NCBI GenBank assembly: GCA_011526105.1
Contig: WYAZ01000191.1
Location: 143,195-207,194 of the forward strand
Reading direction: 5' to 3'
Origin: Deltaproteobacteria bacterium
GTDB taxonomy: Bacteria > Myxococcota > Kuafuiibacteriia > Kuafuiibacteriales > Kuafuiibacteriaceae
Length of the DNA: 64,000 bases
Both the position numbers and the translations under genes were made by a program. Numbering within the stretch: the stretch's first letter is position 1; every line of letters begins with the position of its first letter. Below, piece after piece: positions 36,063-44,908 of the stretch. Under the pieces are notes generated by a model, which had not been told where the DNA came from, searched no databases, and saw nothing but the letters and a program-made list of their open reading frames with translations.

Positions 36063-36800
36063 TCAGCGTGCGCGAAGCCGCGCTTCGACGTGCGCCTCGA
36101 GCTCATCCGCCTCGCCCACGAGAACCCGCGTGAGGGGCTCCGAGCGGTCGGCGACGGCTTCGAGGAGGTTCGTGGCCTCGCGCAGGGCTTCGGAGACGTA
36201 GCCGAAGAGCACTTCGTCGCTCTGATGGGACTGGGCGTTCTTGCGGGCTCGCTTCAGGCCGTCGAGAAGATGAATGGCCACGTAGTCGTCGTCCTTTGGA
36301 TGAACGAACTCGGCGACGACCAGCGTGCTGGTGAGCTGCCCCAGCCCCTCCACGTGTTCTAGACTCCGCCGCACGGAGCGCAGCACCCGATAGGCGACTC
36401 GCCCCGCCTCGATGTGAGGCCGGACCAAGGTCTCGCCGTGCGGGTGACGGCTGAGCCCCTGAAGAGAAGCCACCCATCGACTCGTGGCCATCGACGACAC
36501 GAGCGCCAGTCCGTCGACCGCGGTGGACAGCAAGTCGCGAAGGCCGGCCCGACGCGCGAGCACCGACGCGGCCTGAGCCTTGGCATACAGCACCTGCACG
36601 CGCTCGGAGCCTTCGAGTTCGGGGTACCGTAGATCCAGGGCGAGCTTGGCCCAGCGCCCAGATCGGCTTCGGAGACCCTCGCGCGCTTGCTTCAGCTGCC
36701 GATCGACCTCATCCACGCGCACCGCGGCGGCGCGCAGCCGAGCGACGTCGAAGCGAAAGCGAGCGCGGAGCGCCGCGACCTCCTCGAGCGGCGCGCTCAA
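36063..36800 (-). CDS. Helical protein of unknown function
   Basis: A 245-residue protein that I do not recognise. I place the start at a TTG whose TTGA overlaps the stop of the upstream lipoprotein gene; the frame is open further upstream but only inside that gene. The sequence is rich in Ala, Arg, Leu and Glu, with heptad-like stretches (EEVAALRARFRFDVARLRAA, then RVDEVDRQLKQAREGLRSRS). It has no signal peptide or membrane segment. Translational coupling suggests a link to the choice-of-anchor lipoprotein. Confidence 0.5.
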   Translation of the reverse strand: MSAPLEEVAALRARFRFDVARLRAAAVRVDEVDRQLKQAREGLRSRSGRWAKLALDLRYPELEGSERVQVLYAKAQAASVLARRAGLRDLLSTAVDGLALVSSMATSRWVASLQGLSRHPHGETLVRPHIEAGRVAYRVLRSVRRSLEHVEGLGQLTSTLVVAEFVHPKDDDYVAIHLLDGLKRARKNAQSHQSDEVLFGYVSEALREATNLLEAVADRSEPLTRVLVGEADELEAHVEARLRAR

Positions 36801-38818
36801 TTGGGCGCCACGTTGATGAGCTCGGTCCGAGCGCCTTGGCTGAAGGCGCCACAGCTGTTCCTCACCCGGAGCGATACACGAAACGCGCCGGCCTGAGTAG
36901 GCGTGAAGCAGGTTCGCGCCCCGTCCGGCGGGTTGAAGGTTATCGCCTCCGGACCGAAGGTCTGGCCCCACTCGTATAGATCGATCGTGGTGCCGCCACC
37001 TGCGGTGCCGCCGGCATCCGATGAGTTGGCGTTGATGCAGATCTCCTGACCCACCCGCTTGTCCGCGGTCTCGACGGTGATCACCGCAGAAGGGTACAGG
37101 CACGGCACGTCGGCCGCGTAGAGGATCACGATGCGCTGCGGGCTCGCGGGGTCGTTGCTGGTCACGATCATGTTGAGCTGATCGACCTGAGAGGCGTCGT
37201 TGTTGGCGTACGTGATGCCCAAAGAACGCTCCGAGGTCGTGCAGCCCGGAGCACTCGGTGCACACAGCGAGATGGCAGGGGCACAGGGGAGCGTCGCGCA
37301 GCCCTCGATGCTGAAGTCGTCGATGGAGGTCTCTCCGCCTTCGAGTCGGATCTCGTTGATCTCGAGCGTGGCGGTGCCCTCATTCCGGATGATCAGTGGC
37401 TCGGTCCTCGGCGGCAGCGGGGGCGGCGGCGTGGGGTTCGGGATGGCGAAGACGACCTGATCCGCGGGGTCGAGCACCAGCTTCGGAATGGCGCCGCCGC
37501 GGATGGAGACCTCGAGCGGGTTGTTTCCTCGGTCGTTGCTGCCGATGGTGATCGCATCCAGATCTTGCCCCCCGGTGGGGGTGTAGTCGACGAAGATTCG
37601 GAGACCGCAGGTCTCGCCGGGGCTGATGCTCTTGGGCGCGGCCGGGAAGCTCGCATCGTCGAAGCGCATGACGAACGCGGGCGTGTTGGCTTTGACCCGA
37701 GCATCGGTCACGGTGAGCGGCGCGTTGCCGAAGTTCGCGATGCAGGTCTCCTGCGTCACGGTCTGGCCTTGCGGCACCGCGCCGAAGTCGATGCTCGGCG
37801 GGCGCGCGGCGATGGAAGGGGTGGCGGCAGAACCGCTCAGGTTGACGGTGGAGACCGGCGCCTTCTCGGGCACGTTGTTGAAGAGCCGGAGCCCGGTACC
37901 CTCGGATGCATCCCCGCGGTAGGTGCCCGCGCGGAGGGCCTGAAACCGAGCGATCAGCTTCAGAGCGCCCTGATTCGCCCCGGGCGGGATGGAGACGACC
38001 AGCGGACGCTCCGGGGTCACGTCGAGCAGGTTGCCGCTTTCGTCGTGCAGCGTGAAGCCGACTTGGGCCCCGGGAAACAGGGTGCGTTCGTCGAGATGGC
38101 GGACGATGATCTCCGCCTTCTCGATGACCAAGTCGCCGGTGGTCAGCCCACCACGCTTCGGGTTCCGAAGCTCGAGCGAGAAGTCGCAGGGCGGGTCGTC
38201 GGCCCCGCGCTCGCGGAAGGTGATGCGAGGGCAACCGGTCTGCGCGGAGAGATCGGGGTTCGCGCCACACTCCTGAGAGGGCAGGCAGATGACCTCGAGC
38301 TGGGGAGGCTGGGCGGGCTCGCCAAAGAGCTTGATGATGCGCGCTTCGCCGTCGGCGCTGTTGTCGACGATGACGAGATCCACGTTGTCGGGCGCGGTGG
38401 GGCAGCTGTCCGCGGAGGCGCCGGCCCGGAGGAAGTTGCCGTCCCAGTTGGCGGGGCACGGGCGGTAGGTCACGCTGATGGTCGAGGTCCCGCCGGGGCC
38501 AAGCGAGCTCAGATCTGGGCTCAGGTTGTACGAGAAGGCTTCGGTGCGTCCGTTCTGCAGCGAAGTGGCGGCAGCATCGACGACGAGCGCCGCACGCCCC
38601 CCACTCAGCACGGTGATGATCAGCCGCTTCTCGGAGAGCACGGAGACCGCACCAAAGTTCAGGGTGGTCCCGCTGGGGTCGGTCTCGGGCTGGTACGTGC
38701 CGAAGGGTAAAAAGGCCTCCTCCTCTTCGCAGCTGCAGCCGGTGAAGGACAACGCGCCGAGGAGAGTCAGAGCGAGGAAGTGGGGCCGATGAGTCGAAGT
38801 GCTTGAGCGTGGGTGCAT
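36797..38818 (-). CDS. Choice-of-anchor (ASH-like) domain lipoprotein
   Basis: A 673-residue lipoprotein. The signal ends SFTGC (Cys28), followed by Cys30 and an acidic stretch. Repeated Ig-like ASH/HYDIN-type domains are seen as LNFGAVSVLSEKRLIITVLS, PSIDFGAVPQGQTVTQETC and PLIIRNEGTATLEINEI, each with the F-G-x-V start and IxNxG pattern. The C-terminal ~80 residues resemble a PKD domain (EWGQTFGPEAITFNPPDG). It is probably a structural, surface-exposed protein. The same ASH type of domain begins the two lipoproteins at 59022-63310. Confidence 0.75.
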   Translation of the reverse strand: MHPRSSTSTHRPHFLALTLLGALSFTGCSCEEEEAFLPFGTYQPETDPSGTTLNFGAVSVLSEKRLIITVLSGGRAALVVDAAATSLQNGRTEAFSYNLSPDLSSLGPGGTSTISVTYRPCPANWDGNFLRAGASADSCPTAPDNVDLVIVDNSADGEARIIKLFGEPAQPPQLEVICLPSQECGANPDLSAQTGCPRITFRERGADDPPCDFSLELRNPKRGGLTTGDLVIEKAEIIVRHLDERTLFPGAQVGFTLHDESGNLLDVTPERPLVVSIPPGANQGALKLIARFQALRAGTYRGDASEGTGLRLFNNVPEKAPVSTVNLSGSAATPSIAARPPSIDFGAVPQGQTVTQETCIANFGNAPLTVTDARVKANTPAFVMRFDDASFPAAPKSISPGETCGLRIFVDYTPTGGQDLDAITIGSNDRGNNPLEVSIRGGAIPKLVLDPADQVVFAIPNPTPPPPLPPRTEPLIIRNEGTATLEINEIRLEGGETSIDDFSIEGCATLPCAPAISLCAPSAPGCTTSERSLGITYANNDASQVDQLNMIVTSNDPASPQRIVILYAADVPCLYPSAVITVETADKRVGQEICINANSSDAGGTAGGGTTIDLYEWGQTFGPEAITFNPPDGARTCFTPTQAGAFRVSLRVRNSCGAFSQGARTELINVAPN

Positions 38819-38906
38819 GAGAGGGCTCCTTTTGGCCGCCCTGGGGCGGTATCAAAGGCGGGGGTTTTCGGTCAACCGGAGGTTGGCGGACAAGACCTCG
38901 GTACTC

Positions 38907-38936
38907 TTGCGCTTTTCTCGGTGCCTCGCCGATAGT
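38907..38936 (+). promoter_or_regulatory. Candidate promoter of the NlpC/P60 gene
   Basis: TTGCGC (38907-38912) and GATAGT (38931-38936) are 18 bases apart; the ATG follows only six bases after the second box, and there is no Shine-Dalgarno sequence. If real, the mRNA would be leaderless or nearly so. Assigned by eye. Confidence 0.3.
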
Positions 38937-38942
38937 GTGGGG

Positions 38943-39758
38943 ATGGGGCTCGGCCGCACGTTCGCCGCCTTCGGGCTCGTCCTCGGCCTCGCCCAGGGCC
39001 TCTGGGCCGGTACCCCGGTGCCGAAAGACAGCCAGGTCCGTGCGGGGTCGACCAGCGGGAAAGCCCGAGAGCGGGCCCTGGACCTGAAACGCTTCGCCGA
39101 CAAGTGGCTCGGCACGCCTTACCTCTGGGGGGGCTCGGGCACCGGCGGGGTCGACTGCTCGGGCTATGCGCGGGAGATGTTTCGCCAGGTCTTCAACCTC
39201 GAGCTGCCTCGAACCACGTCGCAACAGATCTACACCGGCCAGGGCATCCACTTGAACCCAAACGCGCTCGGCAACGGGTTCGAACCCGGCGACCTCTTCT
39301 TCTATGTGGATCGAGTGGGGGTGCCCAACCACGTCGTCATCTACATCGGAGACGGGCGCTTCACCCACAGCGCGAGCGGCCGCGGCGTCGTCGTGGAGGG
39401 ATGGAAGGCGCTCTACGGACGACGTATCGTCGGCCGTAGGGTGCTGGTGCCAGGCAGCAAGAGCGGGACGAGCGGCCAACTCCCCTACGTCCCCGCCGCG
39501 GGTCCGCTCTCGGGGGCGCTCGAGATCCCTTGCCCGCCGAGTTATCGCGCTCGTCCCGAGCACCTTCGCGAATATCGCAACCAAGAGATCACCTCGATGT
39601 CGGCGCTGGGCCTTCAGGAGATCTGCGAGTTGCGCGCGCTCAGGACGGGACTCCTCCATCAGGGGGGACGAACGGCCGCGGCCAACGCCAAGCGCATCGA
39701 CGCCCAGATCGAGTGGCTCGAGAGCATCGATTCGCTCAAGGACGCGATGAACCAGTGA
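38943..39758 (+). CDS. NlpC/P60 (C40) cell-wall peptidase
   Basis: A 271-residue secreted protein (signal GRTFAAFGLVLGLAQGLWAG). The C40 domain shows YLWGGSGTGGVDCSGY with nucleophile Cys72, the catalytic His130 in PNHVVIYIGDGRF, and His142 in FTHSAS. Family members cut the gamma-D-Glu to diamino-acid bond of peptidoglycan stem peptides. A C-terminal extension of ~90 residues is Arg/Ala-rich and unassigned. The stop overlaps the GTG of the next lipoprotein gene (GTGA). Confidence 0.88.
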   Translation: MGLGRTFAAFGLVLGLAQGLWAGTPVPKDSQVRAGSTSGKARERALDLKRFADKWLGTPYLWGGSGTGGVDCSGYAREMFRQVFNLELPRTTSQQIYTGQGIHLNPNALGNGFEPGDLFFYVDRVGVPNHVVIYIGDGRFTHSASGRGVVVEGWKALYGRRIVGRRVLVPGSKSGTSGQLPYVPAAGPLSGALEIPCPPSYRARPEHLREYRNQEITSMSALGLQEICELRALRTGLLHQGGRTAAANAKRIDAQIEWLESIDSLKDAMNQ

Positions 39759-41200
39759 GGGACGCCGCCCTACCCGTTTGGACCGCGCTGCTGCCGGTGC
39801 TGCTGCAGGCCTGCACCTCCCGCGAGGTGACCGAGATCGATCTCCCGATCGCACTCGTGGATGCAAAGTCCGCGGTCGTGGTCGTGGAGTCTGCAGACGC
39901 CGTCCGAGTGAGCGCGGTGGACCTCACGAACGGCGACGCGCCCGAGCTCCCTTTTCTCGAGCAGGATCCGGACTTGCCGATGACCATCTCGGCGCGCTTC
40001 TACCGGCAAACGTTGGCCGAGTTGGAGATCACGCGGGAAGGTCCGCTGCCGGAGGGCCAAGGAGGCACGATACCCACCGCCTCGTCAGGACAGCGACTCG
40101 ACCAGAGCTGCGTCGTGAGGGACGACGGGGAGTGCAGCTGGACGGAAGGCGCGTTCGGCGCGAAGGCGGCGACGTTCACGAGCCCGGCGCTCCCGTTTGA
40201 CTCGCGGTGCCGGCGCTTCGCGGAGGCGGCCACTCACGCGGTGGGCGAGAATGCCCCCGAGACCCGGGCGAACATCACCCAGGCCGCCCGGCTGGGCCAG
40301 GACGGGGTGCTCCTCCAAGGCCCGACCCGACTGCTTCGGGTGAATGAGAGCGGTGTGCGGCTCCTCAACACCGAGCTCGACCGCTTCGACGAACTCCTCG
40401 CCCCACCGATGCAGGCGCTGGTCGCGGTCAACGAAGAGGTCGTGATTCAGACCTGCGCCGGGGGCGAAACGGGGCTCGTCAGCCTGAACGAAGCCGAAGA
40501 GCTTTCCGCCCTCTCGGTCGCCGGGCTCGATAGATGTCCACGCGCGTTCAGCGCCTTTGAGGGCGAGCTGTACGCGCTCATGCAGGACCGGGTCTCAATC
40601 CGGCGCTTCGACCGCGCGACCCGCGAGTGGCGACCGCTCACACCCTTTTCCAAACCCGTCGAGGCCGACAGCTTCATCGCCTATCGCGAGGACGAACTCG
40701 CCGCGGTGGGCATCGTGGAGGCACCGGGCACCCCCCGAGGCCACTCCATCTTCACCTCGGGCGAAGGCGGAGCAAGAGGCTTCCGCCTCGACATCCCCGA
40801 GGGTACGGAGTTCGTGCTCGCCACCCCCACCCTGCTCGACGGCGCCCCCTACTTCGCCTTGAGCGAGCCCAGCTCCGGCATTCACCTCGTGAGCGGCAAT
40901 GCCACCGTCGGATTCCGGGTCGTGGTCCAGCGAGGCTCCCAGTTCCTCTATGCACTCGAGAGCTTCGAAGGTTCGGTGCTCGGCACCGGTCGCTTCGGTC
41001 CAATCGTGCAGTTCGATCCGCGGCCCGAGCGTGAGACCTGTGACGACAGCGCCCTCGTGAGTTCCTCCACCCTCTACGTACTCGAAGGGCTCGGCGAGGG
41101 GCGGTTCCTCATGGCCGGGAACACACGCATCGACCCGTTCACGAGCATCCTGCGCGACGAAGCCCAGCGCGTCACCATCGCTCGGGTCCTTCCGCGATGA
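39755..41200 (+). CDS. Lipoprotein of unknown function, tandem paralogue 1
   Basis: A 481-residue lipoprotein. The GTG start overlaps the stop of the C40 gene; the signal sequence ends LLQAC (Cys20). The rest is beta-rich and propeller-like in rhythm, with no motif I recognise. Its N-terminal ~100 residues align with the next gene: both have V(E/T)xIDLP-type openings, an AVVVVESADAVRVSAVDL / SVIVGVESEDEIAVSVIDL pair, a SARFY segment and a shared IP motif. The two are therefore tandem paralogues. The order C40 peptidase, lipoprotein, lipoprotein with two 4-base overlaps indicates one operon. Confidence 0.65.
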   Translation: MRDAALPVWTALLPVLLQACTSREVTEIDLPIALVDAKSAVVVVESADAVRVSAVDLTNGDAPELPFLEQDPDLPMTISARFYRQTLAELEITREGPLPEGQGGTIPTASSGQRLDQSCVVRDDGECSWTEGAFGAKAATFTSPALPFDSRCRRFAEAATHAVGENAPETRANITQAARLGQDGVLLQGPTRLLRVNESGVRLLNTELDRFDELLAPPMQALVAVNEEVVIQTCAGGETGLVSLNEAEELSALSVAGLDRCPRAFSAFEGELYALMQDRVSIRRFDRATREWRPLTPFSKPVEADSFIAYREDELAAVGIVEAPGTPRGHSIFTSGEGGARGFRLDIPEGTEFVLATPTLLDGAPYFALSEPSSGIHLVSGNATVGFRVVVQRGSQFLYALESFEGSVLGTGRFGPIVQFDPRPERETCDDSALVSSSTLYVLEGLGEGRFLMAGNTRIDPFTSILRDEAQRVTIARVLPR

Positions 41201-42675
41201 GACCGAGCGACACCTCCCCCCGCTTCCCACGAGGCTCGCTGCCGCTTCTGGCCATCGTGCTCCTCTCTTGCGAGTTCCACGAGACCACGCGCGTCACGCT
41301 GCCCACGCTCGAGGGCGCTCGCTCCGTCATCGTCGGCGTCGAGTCCGAGGATGAGATCGCTGTTTCGGTGATTGATCTCGAGGCCACGACTTTCGTGGAC
41401 CTGCCCCACCTGCGCGCGGATGCCCGGTCCCTGATGCGCGCGTCGGCCCGGTTCTACTTCGAACCCCTCGCGACCTTGGCGGTCCCCGAGGGTCCCCTCG
41501 CCTTCAGCCAAGACGGCAACCCCATCCCGAAGGGCGCCACAGAGAACAATGATCGGCTCCGAGAGTTCCAGAACGACGACGACACCGATTGGCTCACCGG
41601 ACGCCTCGGCGTGCGCTTCGAGAGCTTCCGAAGTGACCTCCTCCCCCGGCCGAGCCAGTGCCGCGCTTTCAAGACCGAGACGACCTTGCCGCTCGATGGG
41701 ACCTTCCGAGTCGTCGGGGCGGCGGCCCTCGGGGACGGCGCCCTCATCCTCCAGGTGGCATCGGGACCAAGCGGTATCGAAGGGACCCACCTGTACCATT
41801 TGCAGGAGACCGAGCTCACCGCGCTCCACTCTACGCAACCCAACCTGCTCTTGCCGTTCGCGAATGGCATCGGCCTCCTCTCCTCGTTTGCGGATGGAGT
41901 CCTGCTCTCCGGATGCGCGGCTGGGGTGCCGAAGCTGTCCTTCGTCGATGCGACTCTGAACGCCTCCGAGTGGCCCACGGAGGGCCTCTCGGGTTGTGCG
42001 TCGGCCCTCTCCGCATTCGGTGCTCGCCTCTTCGCGCTGGTGGGTTGGACCGATGTCTTCGCGTTCGACGAAGGAACCCGAACATGGAGAGCGTTGCCTT
42101 CGTTCCCCCATCGGGTGAGGCAGACGGCACGCAACACCGGGTTTGCGTTCGTAGCGCTCGGACCCGACCGCGTATTGGGCGTCAGCAGCTCGAGCATCGG
42201 CCCGATTCGCATTGAGCATCAGTCGATGCTGATCGAGGGCGGCCAAGTCACGGTCAGCCCGCTGCCACTCTCAGACACGACCCAGTTCGACATCTCTCAG
42301 CCCGCCCTCGTCGACGATCAGCTCGTGCTGGTCTTCGGAGATTCGACGATCGGGTCGTTCTTCCTCTCGAGATCACCCGAGGGGGCGTGGCGTGCGGAGG
42401 GCCCGGTCGAGTCGCAGATCATCTACGCTCTGTCCGCCTGGGACGACGCCCTCTGGGCTACGGGGCGCTTCGGATTCCTGCTCGAGGCCCACATCGACGG
42501 TCTCGAAAGGACGGAGTTCTGCACTTCGGAGACCATCGCCGCCGGCAGCTACAGCACCGTGGTGCTCCCTTTGCCCCAGAGCCGGTTCCTGCTCGCGGGA
42601 GACGTCAACTTCCAGCTCGAGCGCGACGATCCCAACCGAAAGGTTCAGACCATCAGCATCGCCACGCTGCGATGA
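41197..42675 (+). CDS. Lipoprotein of unknown function, tandem paralogue 2
   Basis: A 492-residue paralogue of the preceding gene, starting at an ATG that overlaps its stop by four bases. The signal sequence ends VLLSC (Cys25). The homologous stretch begins TTRVTLPTLEGARSVIVGV and continues to SARFYFEPLATLAVPEGP. Both proteins later carry a similar Cys, a WR(P/A)L motif and a near-identical pattern before the C-terminal Cys. The stop is directly adjacent (no gap) to the stop of the convergent OmpH gene. Function unknown; surface exposure is inferred. Confidence 0.65.
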   Translation: MRPSDTSPRFPRGSLPLLAIVLLSCEFHETTRVTLPTLEGARSVIVGVESEDEIAVSVIDLEATTFVDLPHLRADARSLMRASARFYFEPLATLAVPEGPLAFSQDGNPIPKGATENNDRLREFQNDDDTDWLTGRLGVRFESFRSDLLPRPSQCRAFKTETTLPLDGTFRVVGAAALGDGALILQVASGPSGIEGTHLYHLQETELTALHSTQPNLLLPFANGIGLLSSFADGVLLSGCAAGVPKLSFVDATLNASEWPTEGLSGCASALSAFGARLFALVGWTDVFAFDEGTRTWRALPSFPHRVRQTARNTGFAFVALGPDRVLGVSSSSIGPIRIEHQSMLIEGGQVTVSPLPLSDTTQFDISQPALVDDQLVLVFGDSTIGSFFLSRSPEGAWRAEGPVESQIIYALSAWDDALWATGRFGFLLEAHIDGLERTEFCTSETIAAGSYSTVVLPLPQSRFLLAGDVNFQLERDDPNRKVQTISIATLR

Positions 42676-43212
42676 CTACTTGAACTTCTGGTTGTACTTG
42701 CGGATGACCTCGTTCGTGAGGTCCAGGTGCGTCTTCGCGTAGAGCAGGCGGCTGTCTTGCACCTCGAGGATGAGCGTGTAACCACCTGCCTTGCCGATCT
42801 CGTCGATGACGCCGCGCATCTTCGTGGTGATGCCAGAGAGCGCGCCTTGCTCGAGCTCGGCGAGGCCCTTCTGCTCTTCCATGAAGACCTTCTGAAGCTC
42901 CATCATCTTGTTCTGGAACTCGATGACCTTCTGTCGGTTGGCCGCGTCGCTCGCCGCGCTGGCCTCGCGCTCGAGGGCCTCTTTGAGCTTCATCAGCTCG
43001 GCTTCGCGCTTCTGAAGCTCGGCCTGCTTCTTCTCGAAGGTGACCTTGAGCTGGGCTTTGGCGCGCTTGCCCTCCTCGACCTCGAGGATGGCGCGCTGCA
43101 GATTCACGTAGCCAATGACGACTTCGTCCTTTTTCTGGGCGAAAGCGACGGCGCTCGTGAAGAGGCCCAGGATCAGGGCCAAGAGAAGTGGGGTACGGCT
43201 CAGTCTCAACAT
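42676..43212 (-). CDS. OmpH/Skp-family periplasmic chaperone
   Basis: A 178-residue protein with a signal peptide cleaved after AFA (LLLALILGLFTSAVAFA). The mature part begins IGYVNLQRAILEVEEGKRAK, a Skp hallmark. A long charged coiled coil follows (LKVTFEKKQAELQKREAEL), forming the tentacle helices, and the C-terminus ends YTLILEVQDSRLLYAKTHLD. Skp trimers hold unfolded outer-membrane proteins on the way to the BAM complex. Usually it follows bamA; here it ends a minus-strand run behind the SdpI-like gene (38-base gap), with no bamA in the window. Confidence 0.88.
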   Translation of the reverse strand: MLRLSRTPLLLALILGLFTSAVAFAQKKDEVVIGYVNLQRAILEVEEGKRAKAQLKVTFEKKQAELQKREAELMKLKEALEREASAASDAANRQKVIEFQNKMMELQKVFMEEQKGLAELEQGALSGITTKMRGVIDEIGKAGGYTLILEVQDSRLLYAKTHLDLTNEVIRKYNQKFK

Positions 43213-43250
43213 CAGCGGCCTCAGGCGGTATCGGAGGAGGGTCCCCGCCG

Positions 43251-43922
43251 TCAAGGCGAGGATTCGGTATCCTCCGGGGTCTCTTCGCCCGGGCTTGGAC
43301 GAGGACCCGGGATTGAATCTTCACGGGCGCCCGAAAAGGCGCCTGCGAGGCCAAATCCGAGCGCCAGCACCGGTCCTCCCAAGTAGACGAACAGCGCGGC
43401 CCTCGGTGACAACCAGAGGGTCGTGAGCGCGCCCACGGCGGCCACCAGGAACCCGAGCCCGAGCTGCCGATGGGTGCGCCTCCACGCCGCCTGCGACTCG
43501 AGGGTTCGAGTGAACCTTAGGCCAAAGGCGCTCCCGTGGGGCAACGAGGGCATCAGGCCCGCGAATCCCAGATGAAGCGCGACGACCCCGATGGAGACCG
43601 CGCGGTCGAGGTTCTGCAAGGCACCCAGGCCGTACAAGAGGTGCAGCACGTGGAGCATCAGCGGAAAACTCGCGACCCACAGCAGCAGAAGATCGCTGTT
43701 TCGATCGGTGCGCCCACTGCTCAGCCGAACCCCGGCGAAGACCAGCAAGGACACCGCGGGAAGCAGCCACAGAGCGAGCGGCGTGGGCATCAGGCCAAGC
43801 TTGGGTCCCGCCGCGGACGTGCGGGCAAAGGCTGACAGAGCCAGCGCGAAGGCCAGCACCCCCACCGGCGCCGCGTGACGAACCCAGGACGAAGACCGCG
43901 CGTTCACCGAAGCTTCACTCAC
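43251..43922 (-). CDS. SdpI-like integral membrane protein
   Basis: A 223-residue protein with five or six hydrophobic segments. The region LMPSLPHGSAFGLRFTRTLE followed by SQAAWRRTHRQLGLGFLVAA matches the SdpI/DUF1648-associated motif N-x-x-GIR-x-P-x-T-x-x-x-x-x-W-x-x-T-H. In Bacillus SdpI protects against a toxin; in most bacteria its role is unknown. It overlaps the DapA-fold gene by four bases. The C-terminal ~30 residues are acidic and Pro/Glu-rich. Confidence in the family call is moderate. Confidence 0.6.
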   Translation of the reverse strand: MSEASVNARSSSWVRHAAPVGVLAFALALSAFARTSAAGPKLGLMPTPLALWLLPAVSLLVFAGVRLSSGRTDRNSDLLLLWVASFPLMLHVLHLLYGLGALQNLDRAVSIGVVALHLGFAGLMPSLPHGSAFGLRFTRTLESQAAWRRTHRQLGLGFLVAAVGALTTLWLSPRAALFVYLGGPVLALGFGLAGAFSGAREDSIPGPRPSPGEETPEDTESSP

Positions 43923-44908
43923 GAAAGCGCACCTCCGGCCTTCAGGATGGTGCGGAGTCGTTCCTTCTGCTCCGCCTTCAAGCGCTCGTAGGGAGGCCGC
44001 ACCTCGGACTTGAGCGAGTGTCCCTGCAGCACCAAAGCCTCCTTCAGAGAGGGCGCAGGATACGTGCTCGGGAGTTCCGGACGCGACAAGGAACGACGAG
44101 CGATCTTCCTCGCGATTCGCTTCACGGCGTCATCGTCCTCGCGAGCGTTGGGGGGACCCAGGTGCTGCATCAGTGGTTTGGTGGCCCGGAGAACCTCGAG
44201 CGCTGGTCCTTCGGCGTCGTTCTGATGGGCGGACCACGCCTTCTCGGCCTGGGCTGGAGCCAAGAGCGACAGCGCGCAGATCGCGCCCTCCACCCCGTGC
44301 AGCTTCAGGGCTCTCAGGTTCAGCGAGCAGCCGCTCACGAGGACCTTCTCCGGGTCCCCCAGGTATCGTCTCCAGCGCGAGAGATCCTCCGACGCGGCAT
44401 GCGGGGCGAACACCCCCGCGAGATCCACGTGACGGACCAAGGCCGCGAGTTCTTCTTCCTCGAGGGAGGACAGCGCGTTTCCCGGACGGTCGGCGAGCAA
44501 CACGGGGATCGAGGCCGCGCGAACGATGCGATCGACGTGGCGGTAGAGCTCCCGGTAACCCACGCCCGGCAAGCGGGGGGGCGCGATGACCACCGCCGCA
44601 GCATCCGCGGCCTCAGCGCTCTTCAACAGCTCGACGGCCTCGAGCGTTGAGGCGGCCGACACGAAGACGACGAGCTGCTTCTTGCCGGACACCGCTTCGG
44701 CGACGAGCTTCAGGAGCGTCTGACGCTCCTCCGGAGACAGGAGCACGTCCTCTGCCGCCTCGGTGAACAGCGCCACCCCCGCCACGTGCTGCGCCACGAC
44801 GTATTCGAGGAGGCCGTTCATCGCGGGGAGATCGAGCTCGCGACGCTCGTCGAACGTGCTGACGAGCGCGGAGAAGACACCGCGAACCGCCCCTCCCTGG
44901 CCCGACAT
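43919..44908 (-). CDS. DapA/NAL-superfamily protein lacking catalytic residues
   Basis: A 329-residue protein with the (beta/alpha)8 outline of dihydrodipicolinate synthase: VFSALVSTFDERRELDLPAM, then VVAQHVAGVALF and LLADRPGNALSSLE. The catalytic residues are absent: the Schiff-base Lys position is Phe167 (LAGVFAPH), the Tyr of YNVPGRT is Ala139, and the GTTGE loop reads TEAAE. It cannot be DHDPS, so a non-enzymatic or different role is likely. Overlapping and abutting neighbours (SdpI-like, Lys-rich protein) suggest an operon. Confidence 0.75.
   Translation of the reverse strand: MSGQGGAVRGVFSALVSTFDERRELDLPAMNGLLEYVVAQHVAGVALFTEAAEDVLLSPEERQTLLKLVAEAVSGKKQLVVFVSAASTLEAVELLKSAEAADAAAVVIAPPRLPGVGYRELYRHVDRIVRAASIPVLLADRPGNALSSLEEEELAALVRHVDLAGVFAPHAASEDLSRWRRYLGDPEKVLVSGCSLNLRALKLHGVEGAICALSLLAPAQAEKAWSAHQNDAEGPALEVLRATKPLMQHLGPPNAREDDDAVKRIARKIARRSLSRPELPSTYPAPSLKEALVLQGHSLKSEVRPPYERLKAEQKERLRTILKAGGALS

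Noticed and set aside
37380..39866. Long minus-strand frame covering the choice-of-anchor and C40 genes
   Set aside because: It is the shadow of the real genes on alternate frames. The true proteins have signal peptides and recognised domains; this frame has Arg/Pro-rich low complexity.
43919..44908. Calling the gene dapA
   Set aside because: All three catalytic features are missing, so the dapA symbol would imply an activity the protein cannot have.
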